Shown here: positions 10,530-22,185 of the stretch, piece after piece | Layout of the letters: the number at the start of each line of letters is the position of its first letter | Position numbering within the stretch: the first letter of the stretch is position 1 | From: Cephalotrichum gorgonifer | Taxonomy: Eukaryota; Ascomycota; Sordariomycetes; Microascales; Microascaceae | Direction: 5' to 3' | NCBI GenBank assembly: GCA_900312665.1 | Contig: ONZQ02000001.1 | Location: 3,061,170 to 3,125,169, forward strand | Length of the DNA: 64,000 nucleotides | Translations under genes and position numbers: made by a program | Notes under the pieces: model-generated | What the model was told of the DNA's origin: nothing | The model's database searches: none | The model's input: the letters and a program-made list of their open reading frames with translations, nothing else

Positions 10530-13500
10530 TCATAATTCGTCGTCGTCGTCATCAGAGAGAAATACCGACACCTTGGCGCCGCTCTCGACCTTTACCTTTA
10601 CCTCGTCCGGCGATTCCGCCTTCGTCCCGAGTCCCACCGGCTTTTCTTCCGTATAGTCCGGGTGTAACTTAACGTCGGGTCCGGTCTTCTCGGACTTGAC
10701 GACAGCCGCGGGTGTGAAGTCCCACTCGTCTCCATCTTCTGTTTTCTCATCCTTGACGGGCCTGGCACCACTCGGGGTGGATATCCTAGTCGTAACATCA
10801 CTCATGGCCCTTGGTTCCTCATGTTTTATCGGCGCTTCGGCTGGCCTAGGGGTCCCAGACACAGAATTCCCAAGTAGCGCCGCTGCCCTCCGCCGGTAGA
10901 ACGTATCGAGGCAGTTCCTTCTTCCTTCCTGCGTCATGCCTTCAACCGCCAGCGCAAACTCCGTCGCCGTAGAGAATCCGAATTCCTTTGCCATCGAGCA
11001 GAACTGCCGCTTCATGACGTCTTCCGGTGGGTTGTACAGGTACTCTCGTTGTACCCTCCCGTATCCTTCGTCTTCGCTGTCGGCGAAGAGCACACTATCA
11101 CCCTCCATACCGGCATCCGATTCGCCTGCCAGCTCGGCCCGTCGCGATAACTGCTGCTCGGCCTTTGAGGTACCCAATACCTCGGAATTATCATGGGTGT
11201 ACTCGACGCCTGCGGAGGCCAGAATAGCCTGGACAGCATCGCTCTTTGGCTTTTCGTTCCGTTTCGAGGAGAGGAACGCCTCCTTGTCTTCTGCTGTGAC
11301 AAGGGCCACAAAGTCCTCTTCCGATCCTTCATTTTTCATCGCGTCAATCCCCTCGTCCTTGATAGCCTGTTCGATGTCAACTTCCATGAGACTAACTCCC
11401 GCCTTCGCCTCTGCGATATTGGTTTTGTTGATGATGTCGCGGATTTGATTCCCGTGGAAGGTCTATATGAATGGTCAGCAGTTGTTCGGTCCACGCCTGG
11501 GCCCAAGGGGTACACGAACAAAGATGTTGGAGAGTCCGAATATCTCCCCCTTTCTATCTTCATCTTTCTGTACGCCCTTGAAGTATCGCCGCTCTGAGGT
11601 TGCGTTGTAGCCGATATTGGCTTGTTGCTGCTTGTAGATTTGTCTACCATACACCACTTCCTCAATTGTGTGAGATGAGATGAGCCGGAAGACATCGACA
11701 TCCCGTGTCTGACCGATACGGTAGGCTCTGTCTTGGGCTTGAAGATCGTAAGACGGATTCCAGTGAGGATCGAAAATGACCACCTTGTTTGCGGACACAA
11801 TATTGAGGCCAACCCCACCAGCCTTGGAAGAGATCAAGAACAAAAACTGACTTGGGTCCGAGTTGAAGTCATCAACTACCCTCTGCCGGTCCTCGTAGCT
11901 TAGCGACCCATCGAGGTAACTGGTGGAATAACTGGTGTTGGAAAAGAGGGCCTGCAGAATCCGGAGTAGCTTAACGCTGTGCGAAAACACCAAGACTTTG
12001 TCCCCATTAGCGTGCCAGAACTTTAGGAGTTTCTTGAGGACCTTCCACTTTCCGCAAAAGTCAGGATTTGCGAACTGGATTATTGAATCGCGAGTGGAGT
12101 AGAGATCCTCCCATGTGTCTGGCATCGCCAGGCGCAAGAGATGTAACTCCGAGTTTTGCTTTTCCGCCAGATCCAGCGAGGAAGGGACCATTAAGCAAAG
12201 ATGCGAGGCCAGCTTCTGGAGTGACATCATGGCGGGGAAGACAATTGACTGCCAGGGGCGGCCATTCGGAAGCCGTTTGTAGCAGCACCAGCCCTTCTTC
12301 GTCGGGGTGTTAGAGCGGGTGGTCGTACCACAGTCGCAAGGTTCCGATGCCGTGCGGAGAAGCATAACCTCGTCGCTTTCCAGGAAGGTCTGGTACGCTT
12401 CTCGCTGTATGTCAGTGAGGGGGCAGAAGACGACCTTGTCGGTCTTCTTTGGGAGTTGATGAGCAATCAGAGTCTTCATACGACGGAGAAAGACGGGTGG
12501 TAGTAAGTTCTGGACTAATTTTCTCGCTGTGATTCTCGCCAGGCTCAACTGCTTTCGCGTGGCATCGTGGGACTGGCCGATTGTAAGCGGACGACTGATG
12601 GTACTTGTCCACTCTGACAGAGAACCGTATCTTCCCGGATTGGACCAATTAAGGAGGGTCCAGAATTCGTCGTATGAGTTCTGAATGGCAGTGCCGGTGA
12701 GCCCGATCCGACATAGCGCATTTACTTCGTTCATGGCCTTGGTTGTCTCGGAGCGGTGATCCTTGAGGACATGGCATTCGTCGGCAATCACGGCATCCCA
12801 CTCGATGCCATTGATGCTGCTCTTGTTCAGCTTGTAAGTGTGATAGGTCGTGATGAGTATCTCCGAAAGCCCCGATCGCGCTGTCATCAAGGCATCCTCC
12901 TTCGTCGGTCCATGGCAGGCATCGATGTGCCACCAGCCCCAGCGGTTAAGTTCGTTTCTCCAATTGGTTATCAGCGTCCCCGGACAAACGACTAGAGAGA
13001 GCTGTAAGAAGAAGAACGCAGAAGTGCCGGATGGAGAGACGCGAGCCCACCTAAAATCCTCGGATACCAGCAATCACGATCGCGCCGCATCGCGCGCATC
13101 CTCTTCGAATCTCTCTCGTCGCCAGTCTTCCCAAACGCCGCCGTGAGGAAGGCTATGACCTGGATCGTTTTCCCAAGACCCATATCATCGCCTAATATGC
13201 CCCCTCTCTGGTAAACAAAGAGCCGATGCAGGAAGCGAGCCCCCTGAATCTGGTAATCTCTAAGGAACTGCGCGATGGAGGCTGGAATGAATCCCCCCGA
13301 GTGTTCCAGTTCAATATCGTGATAAGGGCGACAAGGCTTAACGCCGCTCGACTCGTCGAACTTGGGCCGCTCTTCGAGCTCCCCCAATCGATCATCCCCT
13401 TCGAACCGAATGTGTTCGTAGTCTGGGGGGAGCCGCAAGCCAGCCTCTTTGAGGATGCCTAGATTCTCCTGAAACACCTTGCGGCGTTTCTGTAGGTAGT

Positions 13501-13852
13501 CTGGGACCCCTGCCTCGGCGAGCTCATCGTTGGAGGGGGGGTCATTATCTCTGGCCTTCGTCTTCTTTGGTGGTCGCCCCCGAGATGCCCTTTTCGAGCC
13601 CCCCGCAACGGAACGCCGTTTTCTTTTCCCGCGGCTAATTTTATCATCATCTCCCGAATCGTCCGTCCATAGTATCTTCTCCTCATAATCCTCCAGTCCG
13701 GGTTCACACTTCACATCTTCGGGTGGGGCCGCTGGCGTCACGCGTCCAGACGCGCCTGGTGATGGACCAAGGTACTCGACGTCTGATTCCGACGCCGTCG
13801 AGCTATCGTCAATTATAACGACGCCTCCTTTTTCGAATGTAGTAGAAACCAT
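10530..13852 (-). CDS. SNF2-family DNA-dependent ATPase, ERCC6/ERCC6L2-like
   Basis: Chromatin or repair ATPase of the Rad26/ERCC6/ERCC6L2 branch. Exons 13051-13852, 11520-12991 and 10530-11462 give 1068 residues with matching phases. The N-terminus is acidic and Ser-rich with a basic stretch (KRKRRSVAGG) before residue 100. The helicase core starts about residue 195 (FLRDYQIQGARFL), with Walker A GDDMGLGKT at 221-229, motif Ia VCPGTLITNW near 270, Walker B as DECH at 338-341, and LTGTAIQNS. The second lobe has LDGSLSYEDRQ, SSKAGGVGLN and RAYRIGQTRDVDVFR. The joined reading YPRILVVCPGT across intron 1 supports that splice. Behind the core a conserved block (HGNQIRDIINKTNIAEAK) precedes a long charged tail ending in acidic residues. 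Exact orthology (Rad26 or ERCC6L2) needs a tree. Confidence 0.9.
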
Positions 13853-15483
13853 GACTGACGGCTTCAGGCATTATTCACAGGGCTATAACGTGTAAGGCGT
13901 GCCAATCTCATATCGAGATGAGATACGAGTGAAGTGCTTCGTGAGTGCTCATAGGCAGGCAGACGTGAGTGTAAATTGTGCTGAGTCATCCGGATTTTTA
14001 ACCAAGGGTGTGTTTCTATGGATCTTTCTCGGAGCGACCGCCACTGGTCTAACATGAGCTAGGCGCATCACCTCCCGTGGGATCAGGGTCGGTCCCGCCC
14101 TTCTCGTGATTTTGGTCCTCAAATATTGGGAAGTTTTAGTGACCCATCGAGTTTTGCCCCCACGAAGACCTCCCCTGCCCGGGGAGATACCTCGTCCGTG
14201 ACCATGTCCTCGGTCTCGTCCTGGCGCTGGCGGTCGGCTTCAATTTGATATTGGGGAAGGATGGTCTACAGGCTTTGCGGGTTTCAACCAGTTCGTCGAT
14301 CGAGGCGACCCAGCCGCTTGTGGGGAGGGTCAGAGGTCATATTCGAAGGAGGGAGGGGTACGAGGGTGTAATGATTGACATGGAGGTGCCTATCGTCTGG
14401 CTATCGCAAGTACATTGCGTTATAATCATTTCCCCAGAAGTATGCGTCGTACCCAGGGGTAGGATCCTCCCTCCCGAGGCGATGACGGCTCTCTCCCTCC
14501 CCCTGGTTCTCCTTCTTCTTCAGCTGCGCGAATTTATCCTCTAGAAGCCGAACCCTCTCTTGAAGAATAGCAATTTCTTGGTCGCGGAGACTCTGTTCCT
14601 CTTCCTCGCGAGCCTCGTGCTGTTGGACCCATTCCACAATCTTGTCGATCTTGGCCGAGATTGGCTCTAGCTTTGGCTTCTTCCTTAGGCCCTAGTCGAT
14701 GGACTCCAGTCTTCTCTTAGTCGCCCGTGGGGGTGACCAAGGGTACGGCAGTCGTGACCTTGCAAATGACGAGTGATGGTGTCGGCCTGGACAATAGTGA
14801 AAATGAGGCAAGAGAGACGGGGAGTGTGGTTAGGAATAGGATGATGAGATGCTACGCCGTTCCTATCAGTCGCTCGTGCCTAACTAGACACTGTATCGCT
14901 TTGCGTAGATCCTTGACCACTCCTACCTTACGGGATGCTTAATAGTTCCTACCTTGCTTTATCGTTCCTGCCTGATTAGGTAGTCCATGATGTCACTCCG
15001 ATGTATCAAAACGAATGGTTCAAGAGACGAATTTTGATTCAACAACGCCATGCCCAGGCCAAGGTCCTACATAGAGCTAGTACAGAGAGTAGAAAGAGTG
15101 CGGGATAGAATTCCCATGAAAAAAAAAGCCCCTGCATCCTCCCCGCTGGATAGAGCGACGGAGTCCATGCAAGCGTAAATAATGAAAACCACAGTAATGA
15201 CAGGGTAGAAGAAGAAAATGGTTGCTAGAGTACAAGAATGGACGGGGTCGTGATATGGCGTTATAGGTGAAAAGGAAGGTGGAGGCGGCAGAGGCCGTAG
15301 CGACAAAGAAGAGGACCGCACAGATGTCGGGCGGAGTGGCCCAAGGGGGGCGATTCTCGTTTCGTCTCGTCGCTGTGTTGCCGGCATTCCCGTCACTTTC
15401 GCGTCGCCGCTCGTTGCTCGATTCCGTAAAAGGGACATCAAAAATCAGTCGTAGAAAGTATTGTCGCAGAGAGGAGTCGCCGC
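13853..15483. other. Intergenic region with a possible coding remnant
   Basis: It is the promoter of the SNF2 gene and the 3' flank of the PRELI gene. The only coding-like piece is the coiled-coil fragment described separately at 14401-14690. The rest gives no convincing frame. Confidence 0.5.
14401..14690 (-). pseudogene. Possible coiled-coil protein fragment
   Basis: A frame of about 95 codons reads as a charged coiled coil: KIDKIVEWVQQHEAREEEEQ, then LRDQEIAILQERVRLLEDKF, a Lys-rich turn and a Gly/Tyr-rich end (GYDAYFWGNDYNAMYLR) before the stop. An in-frame TAG lies directly upstream in a CTAG that could be an intron acceptor, but I could not find a matching upstream exon. It may be the last exon of an unrecognised gene, or a decayed remnant. 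Confidence 0.3.
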
Positions 15484-16182
15484 TCAAGCCATGTGCATCT
15501 GTTTCTCCCTCCTCGCCATCTCCAGCATGCCCATGACGCCCGTGTTCCGGAGCCTCTCGAGGACAACCCTCATGCCCTCCCTGCTCCTCCCAAGCTGGTC
15601 GACAGTCTTGGTTGACGCCATCTTCTCGATGCTGCTCTGGATCCTCTTGCCCATCCACCCGGACAGCCGGCCCTCATCCCTCACGTCCTGCAGACGTCCC
15701 CGGATCTTCTCGCCCAGCCTCGACCGGAAGACCACGGTGGTGGTGACGTCCGTGTTGGACTGGCTGCCCACCCTTACCGGAGTCTTGACGCCTCCGGGCG
15801 CTTTGTACAGCTGCTTCTCCACGACGCTCAGCACGCCGGTGAAGTTGAGGTTGCGGCTCTCGGTGCGCATCCAGCCCTCGCGCATGTCGACGACGACCGT
15901 CTCGAGGATGTAGCTTGCCTTCTCAGCCGCGCTCCCGCCGCCGGTCACGGACGCGGGGAGGAGCTTGAAGATGGCCGCGGGCATGCGGGACTTCTTGAGG
16001 TGGATGCGGGTCATGTGGAGGCGGCCGGTAGAGGGGTCAACCTCGTTGGAGATGGTGTCGGTGCTGAGGACATGGGTGGCGAAGGGGTTGATGGCGGGAG
16101 AGGAGTAGCGGAGGAAGTAGGCGAGGGTGACGGCGGGGAAGGGGTGAGCGTACGTGTTCGTCGCCGTGTGGTAGAGGACCAT
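15484..16182 (-). CDS. PRELI/MSF1 domain protein (Ups2/Ups3-like)
   Basis: Intermembrane-space lipid-transfer protein of mitochondria; the yeast relatives Ups1-Ups3 carry phosphatidic acid or phosphatidylserine between the two mitochondrial membranes with Mdm35. Intronless, 232 residues, starting with a family-typical MVLYHTATNTY. The PRELI/MSF1 domain fills residues 1 to about 175: AYFLRYSSPAINPFATHVLS, DPSTGRLHMTRIHLKKSR, the SYILETVVVDMREGWM core and ESRNLNFTGVLSVVEKQLY, followed by TTVVFRS. The C-terminal 55 residues are basic and helical (IQSSIEKMAS, GMLEMARREKQ). Length is slightly above that of yeast Ups2. The choice between Ups2 and Ups3 type is not settled. Confidence 0.9.
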   Translation of the reverse strand: MVLYHTATNTYAHPFPAVTLAYFLRYSSPAINPFATHVLSTDTISNEVDPSTGRLHMTRIHLKKSRMPAAIFKLLPASVTGGGSAAEKASYILETVVVDMREGWMRTESRNLNFTGVLSVVEKQLYKAPGGVKTPVRVGSQSNTDVTTTVVFRSRLGEKIRGRLQDVRDEGRLSGWMGKRIQSSIEKMASTKTVDQLGRSREGMRVVLERLRNTGVMGMLEMARREKQMHMA

Positions 16183-17028
16183 CTTGGAGGTTCGGGTTCG
16201 CGGTTTCGCTCGAATCGGAAGAATGCGGTGGGGTTTCCCGACAGGGGAGAAAATCGGAGGGCGTGGCTTCGAGATGGACCGGTTTATTCCTGGCTACCGA
16301 GATAACGCGTAGATGTACACCAGTACGCGTCAAGACATTAGACGAGGGATTGTGTGATCGCAGCGAAGCGTCACGACGAAGCGTCGAGGCTGAGCGGTAG
16401 GTATTATGGATGCGAGCCTCCTGCGGGAAGCTCGGCGAGAGATTTGTGGAGAGGTTCCAGCCTCCGATGAGGTCGTACGAGGCAATTGATCCACTCAGGC
16501 GTATCGAGGGATTTCGCAATAAATTTGGGAGAAGCGAAAATGATTGCCTGATCGAAGGAGGGAGATGGAAAGGGAGGGGGAAGGGGGAGGAGCGGGAGGA
16601 TTTGTGTGATTGGGTTTATGGATGGGTCGGATCCAGAACATCATCGAACGATGGGTGGCAGAAAACAGCAGTTGCAGGGAACTTTTTCACATGATGGATA
16701 ACTGGGCGGAGCTGATTGGCTGACCCCGCATTTCCCGTCCACTCAGAGGCCAGGATCTGGGTGGCTGACATTATAACACGGCTGATACCTGCTGTCGTCA
16801 CCTGATTCCCCAGACAGCTCACTCCCAGCTGTGTACCAGCTGCCACGAAGAAACGAGCGCGCAGGATTGAAATCAGGAACTATTTTGCTCCGAATAATCC
16901 ATGTATGAGGTGGACCTCCCACTGGATACCAACCCCCCCCAGGAGGGATGGATCATATATGGTAATATTACAATATAATGTAATCATTGACCGAGTCCAT
17001 CCAGTGTGGGTCTGGTCCAATCGCCTTC
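16183..17028. other. Intergenic region upstream of the PRELI gene
   Basis: It holds the PRELI promoter and the 3' flank of the amidase gene. A purine-rich stretch lies at 16555-16605 and an AT-rich part at 16950-16985. No gene seen. Confidence 0.5.
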
Positions 17029-19751
17029 TCATTTTACAAGCTCTATGCGGCCACCATTCCTGCTTCCTGGTTCATATTCATATGCCTGTTTCTCCCTGAA
17101 TTCGGCAAGAGCATCAACTACTCTTTGAGCGATAGCCAGCAGCTTCTCTTCCTCCAGGCGCCGCCCGACAATCTGTATACCGGCTGGGGCACCGTGGTAG
17201 GCCTCAGGGTCATCTATAAACCAAGTTATCCCACTGGTCCCGCTGAGGGGGTCGGAGTTGCACTTACAGGCTTCCCAGTTCTTTTTGTCCACTGGACGTA
17301 CCGGTTTGTAATCCGGATCTAGCTGATCCAATGTCTTGTCGGCGAAGGTCACGGGTATGACGATGGTCACATAATCGAGCGTATTTGCGATGGATGCATA
17401 GGCTTGGTTCCAAGTGTCAGTTTGCGGGACTTCCTTACTGAGAACACCCGGGTCATGGGGAGCATACTGTAATAGAATGACTTTCCAGGGATAACGGACG
17501 CAGTCGGTGTTACTCCATGGGCCAAGTTAGCGGGTTGTGTCTTGTTTGCCTCACCGGGCCAGCCCTCCCAGCCCCTATGTTCCTTTTGCTTCTTGCTCTT
17601 CGGTCCCAGAGCATTTCTACTTACCCGGCATCAGCAACGCATCCACGGGACGTCCTAAAGCTTTCGTCAGTAACGGTGGAGGCTTGGAGGTGCCATCAAC
17701 ACCACTCACCGGTTCCACTGAGAGCCGCCGTTGAGACCCAGTAGTCATTGTACTCGTTCCGGAATGCCCACAACCGCTGAACCAACTTCTCGATACAAAT
17801 AGCATTAAGGGGTTCCGATGCCGAATTGTTGACAAAGGAGTCGCTCAGCTCCGGTATAAAAGGCTCGCCAGAGAGGGCTAACTGCACCGGCACGTCATAG
17901 TTTCCGTCCGCATTGACAATTGCGTCCTATTACCATCTCGCGGTTTAGTTTCTAAAAAGTCTTTTCTGTTGTCGGGATACCCGGACGTACATGTAGCGAA
18001 TCTGCCTTTCCATGCTTGGGAGGTTGCCATTGGACAACCTGGGAAGCAAGCATCAGCCCGTTATCCACCCGTAGAATGGTAGGAGAGGATAGTAACTGAC
18101 CGAATGGCCCTGAGCCTCCACTGCTTCCGATACCATACGAAGCGCACGCTCGATTGGAGGATGAGGCCTCACGATCCCATCATTAATGTACAGCCCAAAG
18201 GAAAGAGCTTTATTGGCGAAGTTCTCACACTCTTCCTCCCGCCATGGAATGGGCAGTACTTCCGGATCATGTACCCAAGGCTCCGTGGAGAGGACGGACT
18301 CGAATAAAAGACGTAGCGAAGCGATGGAATGACCCAGGAAGCCCGGAACGGTAGGAATGTGCGCTTGCCCTTTGGACTGAGGGCCATCAGTACGCACTTG
18401 CTTTTATGGGAGATCCTGTGAGATTAACTTACAGAGTTGGCAACGTTCTTGAACGAGAGTCTGTTTGCGGAGGGCTTGATGCTGTATACCCCGTTGTAAG
18501 ACGCGGGCATGGATATTGAACCACCTGGTCCATCATTAGCATTGACCGTTTGTCCCCAGGATATGAGGGCCCCTCCAGACATACCAACATCCGATGCAAC
18601 CCCTATCGCGCTTCCTCCTAGAGCCTGGATTGCCCCCTCCCCTTCTAAGGTCAGCACACCTTCACGCGTTCTACCGGAAACCCTCTGCCCTTTTCATCTA
18701 GGGGCTAAACGTACCCCCAGAACTCCCCCCCGAAGATAGTCTTTGGTTCACTGGGTTGAAGTTATAGCCGAGAATATTGTTCCTCGTCTCTCCAAACTTT
18801 CATATTCTTGTCAGAACCAGACCAAAGTAAAACGCAAAGGCGCCTTCAAACCCACCCAAAGGCTTTGCACGCAAGTAGTCTGCAGGACGCGTTTCATTAG
18901 TGGGCCAGCCTCGATAACGTACTGGTGGCTCTTGACCGTACCTTTCCGATGATGACCGCGCCCAGGGACTCAAGCTCTCGAACAATCTCGCTCTCAGTAT
19001 TTCCCTTCAGCGGGGAATTCTTGTCACCCTCAAAGGTATCGATCCAGCCGACGTATCCCATAGTGGTGTTTAGCCCCTTAACGTGGTATTGGTCCTTGAG
19101 CGTCACCGGGAGGCCGTGGAGCGGGCCTATGGGTTTCCCTCGCTTCTGAAAATAGGCATCCAGCTCCTTTGCTCTCGTGAGGGCGTTATCAAAGTTGATC
19201 TCGAGGAAAGACTTGTTCTATATAGTTGGTTAGGGAAAGGAACATTGCTCTACTCCCAGTTCGCCACGGGGTAGGATTCTTTGTCTCATTACCAGCTGAT
19301 GTGCAATAGCCGCTCGCTTAGAAAACGCCGTGACCACATCCTGAGCGGATATCGATGCATTCGTTGTCCTCTCTACCAACTCGGGCACATCCCACGACGT
19401 AATGGCCAAGGTTTCATTGTCTAGGAAGCTCTCGATATACTCGCCGGCGATGGAACGCTGCAAATGGACACCTTCCCTAGCCTCAGTATCGAGGATCCAG
19501 TCAGGCGGGATCTTGGCGATGTCGTCGGCCACCTTCCGGTCCCTCATCTTCTCCCACTTCGGCGGACCCCTGTCATCCGATGACCAGTCGAAGGTGAGGC
19601 TGGGGTCCACCCGTGTATAGACGAAGACGCATGATATGACGAGGGTGAGAGCAAGGCAATACAGGAGAAGGCTCTTAGCCAGTCCCCCGTAGCGAGCTGG
19701 AAATCTTCTTGCTCGCAACATGGCTCTGCGTTGGGAATACTGCGGATTCAT
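17029..19751 (-). CDS. Amidase-signature enzyme with N-terminal membrane anchor
   Basis: Acetamidase-like hydrolase of the amidase signature family, splitting a carboxamide to acid and ammonia; the substrate is unknown. I read twelve exons: 19293-19751, 18942-19217, 18856-18879, 18715-18796, 18585-18644, 18433-18524, 18101-18376, 17991-18038, 17710-17926, 17625-17660, 17268-17480 and 17029-17213, with all phases matching (655 residues). Residues about 26-46 form a hydrophobic helix (LLLYCLALTLVISCVFVY) after a basic N-terminus, pointing to a type II membrane protein or uncleaved signal anchor. The catalytic triad is complete: Lys194 (PVTLKDQ), cis-Ser279 (SSGGSSGG) and Ser303 (SDVGGSIS); the 24-residue Ser-Ser spacing equals that of FAAH. 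Exon 3 has only eight codons. The junction of exons 10 and 11 (17481-17624 intron) is the least certain. Confidence 0.88.
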
Positions 19752-20406
19752 GTTATTGAAGTTTAGGGTAACAATTCATCTGCCCGGGCAGATGAGTGCT
19801 TATATGCGTTTCAGCCGCTCCTTCCCTTCCGAAAGTGAATTAGGGGTCCATGAATCATATACGTAGTGAAATACCATATAAGACAACGAAGGCGATCGCG
19901 TGTTAAAATATCTCCAGGATGTACATGACCTTTATAAGTCCTCGAAAACGAAAGACTAAACCCCCCCCCCCCCCCCACTATCGGAAACCGATGTATGTCA
20001 TACCGCCCTATACCGTGTCAATTTTTCTCGGGTTTTCTCGAGATGAATCTCCGCAATCCTCTCCTCGCTCATGATGATGGTTGGTGTGTATTAAGTCGCT
20101 ATGAGAAATGCAAAAACAGCAACTTGGCCCTTGAATAAGTTACCTGGGTCGGAACGAGTTCTGATACAGTGCGAGTATCGTTACACAAGTGTGCATCAGG
20201 CTCGTACCTATGCACTCCGTACCTACCGGGCTCTCGCTATTATTTTACATCTTATTGGCGAGGGACATGCATGGTCTTTCTTGTTTCACTGATCAACTTC
20301 TATGTTCCCGTCCTTTGTCCCCCCTCACCTTTCACCGCCAAGATGTGATAGTTAACCCCGCCTCTGCCGTGGGTATCAGATGCGTCCAAACAAGGGGATA
20401 CTGCTG
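19752..20406. other. Amidase promoter region with a C16 tract
   Basis: Upstream of the amidase and downstream of the kinase-like gene. It contains a run of 16 C at 19961-19976. No gene or RNA seen. Confidence 0.5.
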
Positions 20407-22185
20407 CTATTTCCGACCAAGGTGGTCCGGATCTAGCCTTCTGATCCACTCCTGGACCTCCCGTAGTTTTGGGCGTCGAAAACCGGCTCTCCCTTCCCTA
20501 CCTTCGTCGCTGTTAACAAATCGCCACGCGTCTCTGACCTGGCCTGACCACCACTCGACGCTTTCATCGAGGATTTCGTGTGCCGTCGAGTTGGCCATCC
20601 GAGCCTGACTGCCGTTTCGCCCCGATGACCCCCCCATGGTGAAGTAACCGCCCACTCTGACGAGCCTGCTCGGCCCCTGCACGCCACTATCCGTGGGCGG
20701 GTCGTATTGTTCTCGCTCGGGTGCGTCGATCGTACACCGGTATATAATTTCCTGGATTACCAGTGGTGCGTTTCTCATTTCGGGGAAGTCCGCCAAAGGT
20801 TCGGCGGGGTGTTCGTCCCACAGGCTCACACGGACGTTGCTCAACCCCTCAAAGACGGCGTAGAGGAACAGGCCGTAGGTGTAGACTTGCGCTCGCTCCG
20901 CCTGATCTCGCGACAGTCGGAACCAAGGAAGGTTGCTTGCCGCCACGCGGTCGTCATCAGGAGGCCGCTTCCAGGACTCGCGCAGGCCATTCCAGCCCTC
21001 CACAAGGTCCTTCCACTCCCGGTTTCCGGCTCCCACAAAGCTCTGTCGCAAATGCTCTAGGTATTGGGGATATAGGACCTCCGGGGGGCACCATTCGTAC
21101 CAGTTCTCCCTGTGTTCGAAATCGCAGAGAACGGCCTCCAGCCCCCCGCTTCTGGAGCGGGTGAGGAGGATGTTGTCGAGTCTAAACTCAGAGTGAAATG
21201 TATGCCCTTCCCCGTGGACATGGATTAGGGCGGATAAGACTTGCTTCGAGATGGCTAGCTTCACCTTTGTCGAGAGACCCCCGTGGGAGAGGGGCAGAGG
21301 TAGCGTGTCTCGGAGGGTCCCCGTGGGCAGGTATGGGACGATGAATCCCACGATCCCGCGCTTCCCTCCAAATCTGCTTCGTCTCTCCACGACATGGCGG
21401 GGTGCGCCGAGGATATGTGGATGCGGTGGACAGGTAAGAAGAAACTCGAGCTCGTGGTACAGATGGTCGAACTCCGTAGTGTTGCTCTTGAAAATCCACT
21501 TCGATGATCCGTAGAGATGAGGAATCTGGACCAGGGAGACAGTGTCGTGGAGTTGCCTCACGAGGCGAAGGTGCATGATGTCGACCTTTGTAGGAAATTT
21601 GTGAGGCGGGACTCGGTCGCCCCATGACTGCTGCAAAGCTGACATGGGCTTAGCTAGGCGTTCCGCCTCATCATTACGCACCACGCTGATGCCTACCGCC
21701 TGCGGGTTCTGACCGAGTTCACGCATGTGGAGCTGGGAGCCAAAGGGTAACCTCGCATACTCATGCAGGAACGCCGGCGTCCTTTTAGTATACTCGTCGA
21801 GCACTTGACAAACGAATTGTGGAAGTCCTAGACTTGATAAGTGCTGAGGGTGTCTTCGAACCGTTGCGGCGCTCACATCTAGCGACTTCCTCAGGCCCGA
21901 GGGGAGGTCGCTATCGAGAATATAGGCGTCGATTCGGAGGGGAATAGCATCTGGAATGGGCGGGATGGCAAACAGCCGTCTGCCGTTCATTGTCATACCG
22001 TCAACCCTCCATCCTCTGTGGCCGGGGATGGCTTTCAAAGAATTGGGCAAGTTCTTTGGGTTTAGACTCGAATCCTCCCACTCCACGGGCAAACCGGCAG
22101 TATCCAGGTACTGTCTAACGTGTTCATGCTCGAATAGGCACACAGGGCGGGAGAGTACATCAACGATGAGAGGCGTGAGCTCCAT
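20407..22185 (-). CDS. Protein-kinase-like protein, probable pseudokinase
   Basis: Intronless, 592 residues, starting at the only ATG ahead of the conserved N-terminus. Residues 1 to about 195 are not recognised. A degenerate kinase-like fold follows: the invariant-Lys position is WIFKSN (Lys233), the helix C Glu is in YHELEFLL (245), the hinge region is VPYLPTGTL, and the catalytic loop reads HSEFRLDNILL (331-341), with Glu333 where active kinases have Asp. Asn338 is kept. The metal-binding motif is CDFEHR (355-357), so DFG is DFE, followed by NWYEWCPPEVLYP. The Gly-rich loop is not evident. Similar fungal-specific kinase-like proteins often show DFE, but the Glu in place of the catalytic Asp makes phosphotransfer doubtful. 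The cellular role is unknown. Confidence 0.75.
   Translation of the reverse strand: MELTPLIVDVLSRPVCLFEHEHVRQYLDTAGLPVEWEDSSLNPKNLPNSLKAIPGHRGWRVDGMTMNGRRLFAIPPIPDAIPLRIDAYILDSDLPSGLRKSLDVSAATVRRHPQHLSSLGLPQFVCQVLDEYTKRTPAFLHEYARLPFGSQLHMRELGQNPQAVGISVVRNDEAERLAKPMSALQQSWGDRVPPHKFPTKVDIMHLRLVRQLHDTVSLVQIPHLYGSSKWIFKSNTTEFDHLYHELEFLLTCPPHPHILGAPRHVVERRSRFGGKRGIVGFIVPYLPTGTLRDTLPLPLSHGGLSTKVKLAISKQVLSALIHVHGEGHTFHSEFRLDNILLTRSRSGGLEAVLCDFEHRENWYEWCPPEVLYPQYLEHLRQSFVGAGNREWKDLVEGWNGLRESWKRPPDDDRVAASNLPWFRLSRDQAERAQVYTYGLFLYAVFEGLSNVRVSLWDEHPAEPLADFPEMRNAPLVIQEIIYRCTIDAPEREQYDPPTDSGVQGPSRLVRVGGYFTMGGSSGRNGSQARMANSTAHEILDESVEWWSGQVRDAWRFVNSDEGREGRAGFRRPKLREVQEWIRRLDPDHLGRK

Noticed and set aside
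17029..19751. Amidase as a broken pseudogene
   Set aside because: Single frames are interrupted, but GT..AG introns join every part in phase and restore the full catalytic triad.
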